Origin: SZAS-103 sp038234715
Lineage (GTDB): Bacteria; Pseudomonadota; Gammaproteobacteria; Xanthomonadales; Xanthomonadaceae
NCBI GenBank assembly: GCA_038234715.1
Contig: JBBQTD010000002.1
Span: forward strand, 113,004 to 177,003
Length of the DNA stretch: 64,000 nucleotides
Direction of reading: 5' to 3'
Part shown: positions 8,637 through 18,961 of the stretch, piece after piece
Layout: each line of letters opens with the position of its first letter
How positions within the stretch are numbered: position 1 is the first letter of the stretch
Made by a program: the position numbers and the translations under genes
Notes under the pieces: generated by a model
What the model saw: the letters and a program-made list of their open reading frames with translations, nothing else
Told to the model about the DNA's origin: nothing
The model's database searches: none

Positions 8637-9257
8637 TCATGCGATCCGTTTCATGTACGGTGCCGCGCCTGTCGCGTGGTCGGTCGCGTCGCGGATCGCG
8701 GTGAGCTGCGGCAGCTTTCCGAGCAAGGTCTTCTCGATGCCGTTCTTCAACGTGACATCGACCATTCCGCAACCATGGCAGCCACCGCCGAAGCGCAGCA
8801 CTGCTGCGTTGTCGGCAGTGATGGATTCCAGCGAGACGCGGCCGCCATGCGAAGCGAGCTGCGGATTGATCTCCGTATCGAGCAGGTAGCGCACCTGCTC
8901 GGCAAGATCGGCATTCGCGCCAGGCGGCGATCCCTTGAGCTTCGGCGCACGGATGTTGAGCTGTCCACCGCCGGCTTCTTCGATGAAATCGATGCGTGCG
9001 CCTTCGAAGTACGGCGCGCTCGCCGCGTCGACGTACAGCGCGAACCCTTCGCACTGCAGCATCCACTCGTCGCCGCTCAATTCGTTCTTGTCGCAGAACG
9101 CGAGCCGCGCATCCGCCTTGGGCGTGCCCGGATGCACGGCGCTGAGCGAAATCCCGTCGGCGTCGCCGCCCTGGGTAGCGAACAGGCGCGCGAAATGGCG
9201 CTGCGCCGAAGGAGTCAGTTCGAGCAGGCTTGGTTCGGGGAGGCTGGATTGCGTCAT
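8637..9257 (-). CDS. nfuA: Fe-S biogenesis protein NfuA
   Basis: Carrier that receives a [4Fe-4S] cluster and delivers it to apo-proteins, important under oxidative stress or iron shortage. 206 residues, close to the family norm of about 190-200. The N-terminal half is the degenerate A-type scaffold domain, and the C-terminal Nfu domain contains GGGCHGCGMVDVTLK with the two cluster cysteines (CxxC). I prefer the ATG at 9257 (MTQSSLPEP). A start at 9284 would only add basic residues and approach the divergent gene. Its start faces the pterin dehydratase gene 45 bases away, so the two promoters must overlap. Confidence 0.93.
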   Translation of the reverse strand: MTQSSLPEPSLLELTPSAQRHFARLFATQGGDADGISLSAVHPGTPKADARLAFCDKNELSGDEWMLQCEGFALYVDAASAPYFEGARIDFIEEAGGGQLNIRAPKLKGSPPGANADLAEQVRYLLDTEINPQLASHGGRVSLESITADNAAVLRFGGGCHGCGMVDVTLKNGIEKTLLGKLPQLTAIRDATDHATGAAPYMKRIA

Positions 9258-9301
9258 GCGGCGTATTCTACGCTGCCACCTCATTCCCGGATGAACCTGC
9301 C

Positions 9302-9736
9302 ATGGCCGACAAGAACGCGAAAGCTGCGAATCCCCCGAAGCCCGTGAAACCCTCGAAGCCGCCGAAAGCCCAGAAGCTGCCGAAATCCCGGATGCCGACC
9401 AAGGCAGCAGCGTTGCATGCGGCCCACTGCAAACCGCTCAAGGGCGCCGAACACAAGCTCGGCGCTGCAGACACCAAGGCCTTGCTCAAGCAGCTGCCTG
9501 GCTGGAGAACGATCGACGACGGCGACGCGATCGAGAAAACCTTCACGTTCAAGAACTACTACCGCACGGTCGCCTTCGTGAACGCACTGGCCTACATTGC
9601 CCACCACGAAGACCACCATCCCGATCTCGGAGTGCACTACGGCAAGGTGGTCGTGCGCTATTCCACGCACGATGTCGGTGGCCTGTCGATGAACGATGTC
9701 ATCTGCGCCGCGAAGGTCGAACAGTTGCCGGCGTAA
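9302..9736 (+). CDS. phhB: pterin-4a-carbinolamine dehydratase with a Lys/Pro-rich N-terminal tail
   Basis: Dehydrates 4a-hydroxytetrahydrobiopterin formed by aromatic amino-acid hydroxylases, recycling the cofactor. In bacteria it can also have a pterin-related role without a hydroxylase. The catalytic signature is clear: HHEDHHPDL, then Y, then STHDVGGLSMND. The protein has 144 residues against about 95-118 in the family. The excess is a Lys/Pro-rich N-terminal tail (residues 1-35, dominated by KP and PPK steps) before the recognisable domain. The ATG at 9302 is the only good start, and the tail is part of the open frame. Phenylalanine hydroxylase is not in the window. Confidence 0.9.
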   Translation: MADKNAKAANPPKPVKPSKPPKAQKLPKSRMPTKAAALHAAHCKPLKGAEHKLGAADTKALLKQLPGWRTIDDGDAIEKTFTFKNYYRTVAFVNALAYIAHHEDHHPDLGVHYGKVVVRYSTHDVGGLSMNDVICAAKVEQLPA

Positions 9737-9770
9737 CCAGCCCGCCACAGGTCATCACAGCAATCCGCGC

Positions 9771-9917
9771 ATGCGACTGGCACCGGTGCCATGCGTCATC
9801 GCGTTGCTGGCCGCCGGTTGCCAGAGCGCGCCCACTGCCACCCACGGCAATGCCCTGGCCACGGCGCCATCCGCCACGGGCCCGATCAGCTACTCCAGCG
9901 GAGTCGGCGCGAGCTGA
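9771..9917 (+). CDS. putative 48-residue lipoprotein
   Basis: Small open frame that starts at an ATG 34 bases after the dehydratase stop. It encodes MRLAPVPCVIALLAAGCQ followed by a short Ser/Thr/Ala-rich tail. LLAAGC is a good lipobox, so the product would be a roughly 32-residue mature lipoprotein. No family is recognised and no clear ribosome binding site is seen. It may instead be a remnant of a longer gene, since the 21-base repeat array begins just after its stop. Confidence 0.4.
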   Translation: MRLAPVPCVIALLAAGCQSAPTATHGNALATAPSATGPISYSSGVGAS

Positions 9918-9943
9918 TACGAACCCATCGTGATCCATGGCGC

Positions 9944-10132
9944 CCACGGCGAACCCGACCGCATCCGCTCGGTCCGTGCGCGGCCTCGCTGTAACCATAC
10001 GCTGCGCCGATGTATCCCTGCGCAGCTCCGCTGTAACCATACGCTGCGCCGATGTATCCCTACGCAGCTTCGATGTATCCGATCGCGGCCGCGGCGAAGC
10101 TACTGTCGTCGCCGCTTTCCTGGTCGAACTGC
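9944..10132. repeat. 21-base-period tandem array (array 1)
   Basis: Convergent space between the small lipoprotein gene and ndvB. Units start at 9965, 9986, 10007, 10028, 10049, 10070, 10091 and 10112, exactly 21 bases apart with no indel. A more decayed unit may start at 9944. Two unit types alternate: CCGCTGTAACC-ATACGCTGCG and CCGATGTATCC-CTACGCAGCT, which are about three-quarters identical to each other. The 42-base pair at 9986-10027 is repeated almost exactly at 10028-10069 (two mismatches). Sequence decays toward both ends while the period is kept. Not a CRISPR array (no unique spacers). Confidence 0.85.
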
Positions 10133-10143
10133 AACGCTCCCTG

Positions 10144-13100
10144 TCAACGACTCGCCGGCGGCAATTCCATGGCGACTCGGTGTTCGCGTCCATCATCGAC
10201 GAGCTTGATCGTGCGTTCAGCCTGCTCGACGTCGTCCACGTGGATGCCCTTCGGGCTGCCTGCTGCCGACGATTGCGTGACCGTGATGTGGTAAGGCGTG
10301 CTGCCATAGCGGTAGTCGATCGTGTATGCAGGCCAGTCGGCGGGGATGCACGGCGCGATGCGCAAGGTGTCGCCGGTGCGGTGCAGGCCGAGCAGCGACT
10401 CCACGATGAGGCGGTACATCCAACCCGCCGAGCCGGTGTACCAGGTCCAGCCGCCGCGGCCGGTGTGCGGGGCGACTGCGTACACGTCGGCGGCGACGAC
10501 GTACGGTTCGACCTTGTATGTGGCGATGGCTTCGGGCGAATCGCCGTGGCTGACCGGGTTGATCAATGCAAGCAATTCCCATGCCTTCGCCGATTCGCCA
10601 AGTTCGGCGAATGCCATGGTCGCCCACACGGCCGCGTGCGTGTACTGGCCGCCGTTTTCGCGAACGCCGGGCACGTAACCGGCGATGTAGCCCGGATCAC
10701 GGTAGCCCGGTCCGTGCACGGCACTGCGATCGAATGGTGGATCGAGCAACTGCACGATCTTCGCGTCGCGGCGCACCAGGTGCGTGTCGAGGGAATGCAT
10801 CGCCTGCCGCGCGCGCTCCGGGTCCCCCGCGCCGGACAGCACCGACCAGCTTTGCGCAATCGAATCGATCGCGCATTCGGTGTTGCCTGCGGCGCCCAGC
10901 GGCGTGCCGTCGTCGAACCAGGCGCGGCGATACCACGCGCCGTCCCACGCATGCGCTTCGATCGCAAGTCGTAACGCTTCGGCTTCGTTGAGGCAGCGTT
11001 CGACAAACGGCTGGTCGCCACGCAGCCGCGCGACATCGCTGAAGCGTTTCAATGTGTCGTGCAGGAAGAACGCGAGCCACACGCTTTCCCCCTTGGCCGC
11101 GGCTCCAACGCGGTTCATGCCGTCGTTCCAGTCGCCGGTGCCGATCAGCGGAAGTCCATTTTCACCGCGCAGCCGCAGGCCGCGTTCAAGAGCGTGCACG
11201 CAATGGCGATACAGGCTTTCGCGTTGCGGCGATCGCACCGGAAGATCGTAGTACGACTCTTCGTCGGGGCCTAGCACGCGGCCCTCAACGAACGATGCCG
11301 TCGCATCGAGCACGCTGCAATCGCCGGTGACTTCCACGTAGCGGGCGGTCGCGAACGGCAACCATAGGTAGTCGTCGGAACAGTGCGTACGCACGCCTCG
11401 GTCCTGCGGCGGATGCCACCAGTGCTGCACGTCGCCTTCGGGGAACTGGTGCGATGCGCACAGCAACAGATGCTGGCGTACGAGTTGCGGTGCTGCATGC
11501 ACCATCGCCAATGCATCCTGCAGCTGGTCGCGGAATCCGTAGGCGCCGCCGGACTGATAGAAGCCGCTGCGTCCCCAGAAGCGGCATGCGATCACCTGGT
11601 AGAGCAACCATCCGTTGGCGAGCGCATTCACTGCGGCATCGGGCGTTTGCACCTGCACCGTGCCGAGCACGTCGCGCCAATGTGCGTGCACCGCATCGAG
11701 CGCAACCTGTGCGGCGGCTGCGTTGCGGGGCTTGAGCGCCAATGCGCGCGCTTCGCCCTCGTCGCGTGCAGCGCCGAGGCGGAACACGACGGGATGTTCG
11801 AGCTCGTCGATCAATGCGACGGTGATTCCGAACGCAGCGCACGGGTCGAGGCCCGCGCCGACGCGCCCCGACAATGTCACCCGCTCGGCCGCCGCGGGTC
11901 TGCGCAAGCTGCCATTGCGGCCGATGAACTCGCTGCGGTCGCCGGTCACGCTGCGCACCTTTTCGTCCACGTCGAAAAACGCGACGCGTCCGCCAAACTC
12001 CGCGTTGTACGGGTTGCGGGCGAACACCGCGCCGGTGTCGGCGTCCTGCTCGGTGACGACGTGCATCAGTCCCTTGGTGCGCAGGTCGCCGAGCACCCAT
12101 TCGGTGTAGCCGATCACGCTGATCCGGCGTGCGCGGCCGGACAGGTTGCGCAACTTGAGCACCGCGTACTTGATCGGCGCGTCGATCGCAACGTACACCC
12201 ACAATGCGCTCGCGATGCCATCCTCGATGTGCTCGTACACGCTGTAACCGAATCCATGGCGGATCCGGTAGACGCCCTCGCCGCGGCACGGCAGCAGCGT
12301 CGGCGACCACACCTTGCCGGTCTCCTCGTCGCGCAGGTAATACGCTTCGCCGCACGGGTCGGACACCGGGTCGTTGTGCCACGGCGTAAGCCGGAACTCA
12401 TGCGCGTTGTCGCACCAGGTATAGCCGGGCCCACTGTCGGTGACGACACAACCGAAATGCGGATTCGCCAGCACGTTGCTCCATGGCGCCGGCGTCGCCT
12501 GCCCTGCCTCTAGGGTGATGACGTATTCGCGGCCATCCGCGGAAAACCCGCCGAAGCCGTTGTCGCCCTGCAGCACGATCGCCTCGAGAGCGATCGATGG
12601 CACGGGCTCGTAAAGCGTCTCCCTGGGCACGTGGCGCTTCGGCAATGCATCCGGGGGCCGGCGCCGCACGACCTGTTCGGCGAGCGTGCCATTGGCATCG
12701 CTGAGCACGATGCGCGCCACCGATTGCACCAGGATCCGGTCTTCGGTGCTCATCTGCTGCGCGAGCCGAACGAAAATGCCGCCCGCCTTGTCGATCGTGT
12801 TGGCCTCGATGCCCGCCGCGATCAGGCCCATGATCTGGTCCTGCAACACCTGGCGATACCCGGCGTGGTCCTCGTTCCAGATCACCAGGTCCACGCTCAA
12901 GCCCTTCAGACGCCAGTACGCGTGCGCCTGCACGACCTGGCGCACCAGGTCGATGTTTTCGGGACTGGCGATCTGCAGCAGCACGATCGGCAGGTCGCCC
13001 GAGATCGCATGGCCCCACAAGCCCGACTGGCCGCGCCGGTTCTTGATCAGCACGTTTGCGTCGGCGCGTAGTGCGGGATTGGCATGCAGGATCGAACCGG

Positions 13101-16100
13101 CAAGGCTCTCGTAGAGTTGCGCGTCGGACTGGCTTGCATTGAGTTGGCGCCGCACGACCTGGCTGTGCGTCCATGCGAGGTCGAACACGCGGTCAGCGAG
13201 ATGGCGGTCGCGATACTTCTCGATCAGCGGCAGGCACGCATCGCGGCTCTCGACCACGCCGGAAACGAAATCGATGACCGCGACCTGGTCGGGTTCAAGC
13301 ACCATGCGCGCGCGGATCGCAACGACCGGATCGAGCACGGAACCATCCGTGTCGGACAATGCCGCAATGTCCATCGCATGCGGCCGCGCGAGATCGCGAC
13401 CGCGACCGATGAAGCGCGCGCGATCGGTCTCGTACGAGATGCCCTGCACGTCGGCGCCGTGCATGGCCAGCATGTGGAACATCCAGGGCGTGCGGTCGTG
13501 TTCGGCCTGGGTGCGGCGATGGCACAGGATCGCCTGCTTGGGCCGCAGCAATTCAGTCTGCACGAACAGGTTGCTGAAGGCCGGGTGCACGGCGTCCGAC
13601 ATTGCCGATGCGAGGACGACTTCGGCATAGCTGGTGAGTTCGATGGTGCGGCGCGCGCGACTGCGGTTCTTGATCGTGATGCGGCGCAGTTCGATGTCGT
13701 CCTCGGGAGAGACCACGATTTCGGTGTGGGTGTCGATGCCGTTCTTGCGACCGCGAAACTCAGCGCGCGCATCCGAAAAAATCGCTTCGTAGCCTTCCAC
13801 CGGGACGCGGGTCGGCTGGTAGGCAGTGGACCAGAACACGCTGCTGTCGATGTCGCGCAGATAGCAGAAGCTGCCCAGGGCGTCGGTGGTCGCATCTTCC
13901 TTCCAGCGCGTCACCGCAATGTCGCGCAGCTGGCTGTAGCCGCCACCTGCGTTCGTCACCATCAAGGTGTAACGCCCGTTGGACAGCATCTGCACCGCCG
14001 GCACGAGCGTGTCGGGGTTGCCGAACACGCGCAATCTGGTTTCAGCGGGATCCGTAGCCACGCCCGAACCGAACGATTCGGCGATGTGCGGCTGGATCAC
14101 GGCGCTGCGCGGGACGCGCTCCTGGAGCAACAGCATGGTTGCCTGGAAATGGCGGTTCGCACTGAAGCGTCGCTGCATCGGGCGGTCGAGCAGCACATAG
14201 GCGAGCGAGAGCAGGCTCATGCCCTGGTGATGCGCCATGAACGAACGGATCACCGCGGCGGTCTGTCCACGCGGCAGCCGGGACGGGGTAAAGTCGATCG
14301 CTTCGTACAGACCGTAGGCGCCGGCATAGCCGTCGCTGGTCAGCCGCTGCAGGTTCGCGCAGGCCTGTTCCGGGTCGACCATCAATGCAAGCGCGGTTGC
14401 GTACGGTGCGATCACCAGGTCCTGCGCCAGCCCGCGCTTGAGGCCAAGGCCGGGCACGCCGAACGCGCGGTACTGGTAGTTGAGCTGGGCATCGAGCGTG
14501 TTGTAGCCGGACTCCGAAATGCCCCACGGCACGCCACGCTGATGACCGTAGTCAATCTGCCGCGCGACCGCCGCGCGCATGGTGGCGTCGAGCAATGTGC
14601 CATCGAAATTCGGCATCACGATCTGCGGCATCAGGTACTCGAACATCGAGCCGCTCCACGACAGCAGCAATGGCTCGCCCTCCGCGGACGTCAACAGTCG
14701 TCCGAGCGCGAACCAGCTTTCCTGCGGCAGCTCGCCCTGCGCGATCGCGACGAAACTGCACAGCCGCGCTTCCGACGCGAGCAGGTCGTAGTACCCATCG
14801 TCGAGCCGCCGTTCGTCGACGTTGTAACCGATCGACAGCAAGTGGCGCGCACGATCGTAGAGGAAATCGTACTCCATGCCCGCAAGGTCGCAGGCGACGC
14901 GTGCGATGCGATCGAGTCGCGCAATCCGCTCCGCTGCGCGCGACGCTGCAAGTTGCAGCGCGGTCGGGGACTGCAGTTCTGTTCCGGTATCGGCACCCAT
15001 CGCACGCGCCGCGCAGGAACGCGCCAGTTCGCGCAACGAAGGCATCGCGGAGAGTCCATCTGGCGTCAACGCACCCTGCCCCGATGCGGATGCAACAAGC
15101 CACGGCGCGCACCACGCGAGGTCCGCCAGCGCATCGCGACACTGCGAGAGCAGCGTGCGCGCCCACAGTGCCGCCTCGCTCGCGGGATCGGGTGTGCCGT
15201 CGCTCAGGCCGATCGCCGCATCGTGCAGGCCCCGCAATGCGGCATGCGCTGATGGCAGGCCCCGCAGCGGCTGCACGCGTGCCGCTGCAAGCGCATCGCG
15301 GAACATCGGGAAGGCGTCGTGTGAATCCACGGCGGCGTGCTCGCAAAGCACCCCGAATGTATCCGCCAGGCCATCGAAGACGCGCGGATTGAGTACCGGC
15401 GCATCGACAAGCATGCGCATCCCTTCGGAAAGCACCAGCAGGTGCCCGGCCAGGTTGCCGCTATCCACCGTCGAGACGTAGCGCGGCGCGAGCGGCTGCA
15501 GGGTCAGGGTGTCGTACCAGTTGAAGAAATGGCCGCGATGGCGATCCAGCGATGCCAGTGTGGTCAGCGTCGCTTCGCTGCGATCGATGAACGTGGCCGC
15601 GGTGACGTAGCCGAAATCGAGCGCCGAGAGATTCGCGAGCAGCGACAGGCCGATGTTCGTCGGCGACGTGCGGTGCGCGACGACATGCAGCGGCTGCTCC
15701 TGCACGTTGTCCGGTGGCAGCCAGTTGTCCTCGGAACCAACGCTGGCTTCGAAAAAAGCCCATGTGCGGCGAGCCAGGCGCCCGAGGAATTGCAGCTGCC
15801 CATCACTGAGCGCGGCTGCCCTGCGCGCGGGCGTGCGGCTGATCCACCACGTCAGTGCGGGCGCCAGCAGCCACAGCACAACGATTGGCGCGGCAACCAC
15901 CAGCGTGCCCGGATGCACGCGCACGATCCATGCAGCAAGCGCGAGCGCGCATGCGGGCGAGAACCACATCCTGCGGTACGCGCTGGCGACGTTTGTGCGC
16001 TGCGAGCGCTCGACTTCGCTCGAGGGGTTCCACTGCAACAGATGCCGGCGCGTCGCCAGCATCCGCCACATCGTGCGGACGATGGCATCAGCCGAATACG

Positions 16101-18846
16101 ATGCCTCGTGTGGAAGGCAGGCGATTTGCAGCAGTGCGCGAGCAGCATGCCGAGCAGCCGCCTTTGCAATACCCGCCAGGTGCGTGGCGAGCGGAATTTC
16201 GTCGGACTTCCGCAGCAGGTCTATCGCAAGGGCGGCGACTGGTGCGACCAGGAACAATGCAAACAACGACAGCGTCCACCATCGCGCATCGTCGAGCGAA
16301 CACCAGCCGACCACGAACAACGCGAGCATTGCGATCGGAGCTAGGCTGCGGCGCAGATTGTCGAAGATCTTCCAGCGCGACAGGGTCGACAACGGATTGG
16401 ATTCGCGCGAGCCGTCCTCGCGGCGCACGCGCGGCAACAGCCACGGCAGCAGTTGCCAGTCGCCGCGGATCCAGCGGTGCCGTCGCGCGACGTCCGTGGC
16501 ATAACGTGCGGGATAATCCTCGTACACCTGCGCGTCGCTCATCAGGCCCGAACGCGCGTAGCAGCCTTCGAGCAGGTCGTGGCTCAGGATCGCATTGTCG
16601 GGAAAGCGACCGCCGAGGGCCTGCTCAAACGCTTCGACGTCGTACACGCCCTTGCCGATGAACGAACCTTCGCCGAAAAGGTCCTGGTAGACATCAGAAA
16701 CCGCGCGTGTGTAGGGATCGATGCCTGGTTCGCTCGCCAGCCAGCGTGCATAACGCGAGCGCTGCCCTGCCGTGATGCTGACGCCAACCCGCGGTTGCAG
16801 GATCCCATAGCCCGCAACGACCAGGCCAGAGCGCTCGTCACGGCGTGCACGATTGAGCGGATGCGCAAGCGTGCCGATGAATTCGATCGCGGCGTCGCGC
16901 GGCAACTGGGTGTCGGTGTCCAGGGTGATGACATAGCGCACGTGCGCCAGAATGCGGGTATCGCCCTCGACCAGTGCGAATGCCGATGCGTCGGCGTTGC
17001 GCAGCAGCGCGTTGAGATCGGTCAGCTTGCCACGCTTGCGCTCGCGTCCGATCCACGCGCGTTCAGGTTCGTTCCACATGCGCGAACGGTGCAGAAGGAA
17101 GAAGCGGTCCTCGCCGCTTCCATCGGCATATTTCAGGTTGAGGGCCGCAACCTGCCGCTGCGCCAAATCCAGCAGCAGGTGGTCCGATGGAAGTTCCTGC
17201 TGGGCCGCATCGAGCAGATCGGTCAACAAGGCGAAATGTACGTGCGGACCGCGATTTGCGAGGAAGCGCACCTCCAGCGCCTCGATCAGGTTTTCAACAC
17301 CGCTTGCACTGCCAAGCATGGTCGGTACAACGACGAGCGTACGGACCTCGGGCGGCAAGCCATCTGAATAGTCCATGCGTGGCAGCGGACTTGGAGCGAC
17401 CAGCAAGGTCGCAGCCCAGTTGACCAGGGCCATCGAGAGGTCGCTCGCCACCAGCGCGCAAGGCAGCACCAGCAGCCACAGCGGCCACGCGTGCCAGCCG
17501 TTTGCGCGCGCCTGCAACAACAATGCGCTGGCAATCACCAGGGTCCACAGGGCGATCGGTCCGAAGAACATCCACATCGGCACCTTGCCGCGGCGACGGC
17601 GCGGCAACAGCCGCAGCGGTGCCTTGTACGCAACGTCATGCTGGAGTTGCGCGAGGCCCTCGCCAATCAGGTAGTGGCCAACGTGTGCGAATACGGCATC
17701 GGGGCCGTGCTCCGCGACGCCCCTGCCGGCGAGCGACACGGCCTGCTGGGCGACCTGCAGTTCGGAACCGTCCGAACGCCGCGCGAGTGACTCGACGACA
17801 TGCCGGTAACGGTCGCGCGTCGCGAAATCCATCTGCGCGTAGGTGCCGCTAGGATCCTCCCGCAGCGTGCGTTCGACCACACTCATCGCCTCGACGAACA
17901 CGCGCCAGTCCATCGCGGACAAATAACGCAGGCTGCCGATGCTGTTGCTGATCGACACCTGGTCGGCGGCCTGCTGCTGGTTTTCGGCCTGCACGAGTTG
18001 CTCGATGGTCTGCCCGGATTCACCAAGCCATTGCTCGATCCAGGTCAGCGGTAGCGCGAGCGCCGAACTTTGTCCCTGCAGGCGGCGGGTGAGTTCGGCC
18101 ACGAACGAGCCCGTCTGCGGTGGGTCCGAACGTGCCATGTCGGCGATCACCAGGACCAGGTTTTTCGGATCGCTCTCGGCGATCTCGGTCATCCGGTTGG
18201 CCCACGCGTCGGCAGTATTGCGGTCGATGCGATCCACCACCATGCGTGCGCCTACGCGACGGAGATTTTCGATCAATGCCAAACGCAGCATGATCGGGAT
18301 CGCCCACAGTTCGCCTAGCGCAAGTGGCGCAACCGACTGGTACGAGGCGACGAAGCGGCTGAAGGTCTCGGTGTCCACGCGGCCATCGCCGTGCGAGATT
18401 GCCTCGAGCGCGATGTCGTAGACACGCGGGAAGCCGGCCGACGGACCTTCGACGAGCCGCGGCAATTCGCGACTGTAGTTTTTCGGCAGGTGCCGCTTGG
18501 CGGTGCGGATCTGTTCCTCGACGAGATAGTAATTATCGAGCAACCATTCGCACGCCGGCGTGACCCGGCGGTTTGCGGCCACCGCTTCGGACAACAGGTC
18601 GCAGGCTTCGAGCAGCAAGCGCTCGTTCGAGGACAGGCGCGCGAGCAACAGGTCAGGCGCACGCCCGATGCTGACCCTGTGCGAACGCGCGAGTGCGCGC
18701 CCGTGGCGCTCCATCTGGTCGCCGCTGAACAGCTCGGAGCGCAATGGCAACTCGTGCACAGCGTCTTCGCGCGTCGAGCGCGTGCCACGCAGCACGCTGC
18801 GGACGCGCAGCCAGGATTCAACAATTGCTTCACGGCCTGCGGTCAT
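10144..18846 (-). CDS. ndvB: cyclic beta-1,2-glucan synthase (NdvB/Cgs type)
   Basis: Giant inner-membrane enzyme, 2900 residues (family about 2800-2900), that builds periplasmic cyclic glucans important in osmotic adaptation, host interaction and biofilm tolerance. An N-terminal helical region is followed by membrane helices (from about residue 425) and the GT84 glycosyltransferase core with TLDTDTQLP (about 640) and RHRWIRGDWQLLPWLL (about 790). Then come further helices, the glucoamylase-like domain (about 1330-1600), and two C-terminal carbohydrate-binding/GH94 phosphorylase-like parts with GTGDWNDGMNRVG (about 2570), the chain-length-setting module. Start MTAGREAIVESW is the first ATG of an uninterrupted frame. 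It stands alone on the minus strand and ends 12 bases from array 1. Confidence 0.95.
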   Translation of the reverse strand: MTAGREAIVESWLRVRSVLRGTRSTREDAVHELPLRSELFSGDQMERHGRALARSHRVSIGRAPDLLLARLSSNERLLLEACDLLSEAVAANRRVTPACEWLLDNYYLVEEQIRTAKRHLPKNYSRELPRLVEGPSAGFPRVYDIALEAISHGDGRVDTETFSRFVASYQSVAPLALGELWAIPIMLRLALIENLRRVGARMVVDRIDRNTADAWANRMTEIAESDPKNLVLVIADMARSDPPQTGSFVAELTRRLQGQSSALALPLTWIEQWLGESGQTIEQLVQAENQQQAADQVSISNSIGSLRYLSAMDWRVFVEAMSVVERTLREDPSGTYAQMDFATRDRYRHVVESLARRSDGSELQVAQQAVSLAGRGVAEHGPDAVFAHVGHYLIGEGLAQLQHDVAYKAPLRLLPRRRRGKVPMWMFFGPIALWTLVIASALLLQARANGWHAWPLWLLVLPCALVASDLSMALVNWAATLLVAPSPLPRMDYSDGLPPEVRTLVVVPTMLGSASGVENLIEALEVRFLANRGPHVHFALLTDLLDAAQQELPSDHLLLDLAQRQVAALNLKYADGSGEDRFFLLHRSRMWNEPERAWIGRERKRGKLTDLNALLRNADASAFALVEGDTRILAHVRYVITLDTDTQLPRDAAIEFIGTLAHPLNRARRDERSGLVVAGYGILQPRVGVSITAGQRSRYARWLASEPGIDPYTRAVSDVYQDLFGEGSFIGKGVYDVEAFEQALGGRFPDNAILSHDLLEGCYARSGLMSDAQVYEDYPARYATDVARRHRWIRGDWQLLPWLLPRVRREDGSRESNPLSTLSRWKIFDNLRRSLAPIAMLALFVVGWCSLDDARWWTLSLFALFLVAPVAALAIDLLRKSDEIPLATHLAGIAKAAARHAARALLQIACLPHEASYSADAIVRTMWRMLATRRHLLQWNPSSEVERSQRTNVASAYRRMWFSPACALALAAWIVRVHPGTLVVAAPIVVLWLLAPALTWWISRTPARRAAALSDGQLQFLGRLARRTWAFFEASVGSEDNWLPPDNVQEQPLHVVAHRTSPTNIGLSLLANLSALDFGYVTAATFIDRSEATLTTLASLDRHRGHFFNWYDTLTLQPLAPRYVSTVDSGNLAGHLLVLSEGMRMLVDAPVLNPRVFDGLADTFGVLCEHAAVDSHDAFPMFRDALAAARVQPLRGLPSAHAALRGLHDAAIGLSDGTPDPASEAALWARTLLSQCRDALADLAWCAPWLVASASGQGALTPDGLSAMPSLRELARSCAARAMGADTGTELQSPTALQLAASRAAERIARLDRIARVACDLAGMEYDFLYDRARHLLSIGYNVDERRLDDGYYDLLASEARLCSFVAIAQGELPQESWFALGRLLTSAEGEPLLLSWSGSMFEYLMPQIVMPNFDGTLLDATMRAAVARQIDYGHQRGVPWGISESGYNTLDAQLNYQYRAFGVPGLGLKRGLAQDLVIAPYATALALMVDPEQACANLQRLTSDGYAGAYGLYEAIDFTPSRLPRGQTAAVIRSFMAHHQGMSLLSLAYVLLDRPMQRRFSANRHFQATMLLLQERVPRSAVIQPHIAESFGSGVATDPAETRLRVFGNPDTLVPAVQMLSNGRYTLMVTNAGGGYSQLRDIAVTRWKEDATTDALGSFCYLRDIDSSVFWSTAYQPTRVPVEGYEAIFSDARAEFRGRKNGIDTHTEIVVSPEDDIELRRITIKNRSRARRTIELTSYAEVVLASAMSDAVHPAFSNLFVQTELLRPKQAILCHRRTQAEHDRTPWMFHMLAMHGADVQGISYETDRARFIGRGRDLARPHAMDIAALSDTDGSVLDPVVAIRARMVLEPDQVAVIDFVSGVVESRDACLPLIEKYRDRHLADRVFDLAWTHSQVVRRQLNASQSDAQLYESLAGSILHANPALRADANVLIKNRRGQSGLWGHAISGDLPIVLLQIASPENIDLVRQVVQAHAYWRLKGLSVDLVIWNEDHAGYRQVLQDQIMGLIAAGIEANTIDKAGGIFVRLAQQMSTEDRILVQSVARIVLSDANGTLAEQVVRRRPPDALPKRHVPRETLYEPVPSIALEAIVLQGDNGFGGFSADGREYVITLEAGQATPAPWSNVLANPHFGCVVTDSGPGYTWCDNAHEFRLTPWHNDPVSDPCGEAYYLRDEETGKVWSPTLLPCRGEGVYRIRHGFGYSVYEHIEDGIASALWVYVAIDAPIKYAVLKLRNLSGRARRISVIGYTEWVLGDLRTKGLMHVVTEQDADTGAVFARNPYNAEFGGRVAFFDVDEKVRSVTGDRSEFIGRNGSLRRPAAAERVTLSGRVGAGLDPCAAFGITVALIDELEHPVVFRLGAARDEGEARALALKPRNAAAAQVALDAVHAHWRDVLGTVQVQTPDAAVNALANGWLLYQVIACRFWGRSGFYQSGGAYGFRDQLQDALAMVHAAPQLVRQHLLLCASHQFPEGDVQHWWHPPQDRGVRTHCSDDYLWLPFATARYVEVTGDCSVLDATASFVEGRVLGPDEESYYDLPVRSPQRESLYRHCVHALERGLRLRGENGLPLIGTGDWNDGMNRVGAAAKGESVWLAFFLHDTLKRFSDVARLRGDQPFVERCLNEAEALRLAIEAHAWDGAWYRRAWFDDGTPLGAAGNTECAIDSIAQSWSVLSGAGDPERARQAMHSLDTHLVRRDAKIVQLLDPPFDRSAVHGPGYRDPGYIAGYVPGVRENGGQYTHAAVWATMAFAELGESAKAWELLALINPVSHGDSPEAIATYKVEPYVVAADVYAVAPHTGRGGWTWYTGSAGWMYRLIVESLLGLHRTGDTLRIAPCIPADWPAYTIDYRYGSTPYHITVTQSSAAGSPKGIHVDDVEQAERTIKLVDDGREHRVAMELPPASR

Positions 18847-18961
18847 GCAGCGTCACCAATCCCTGGTGGAGAAAACCGTCTCGGGAAGATCAGGAAGGTG
18901 GAAACCAGCCGCCCAAGGTGAATCAATGATGATATCGCGTATGGTGCGCCCGTTAACAAAA

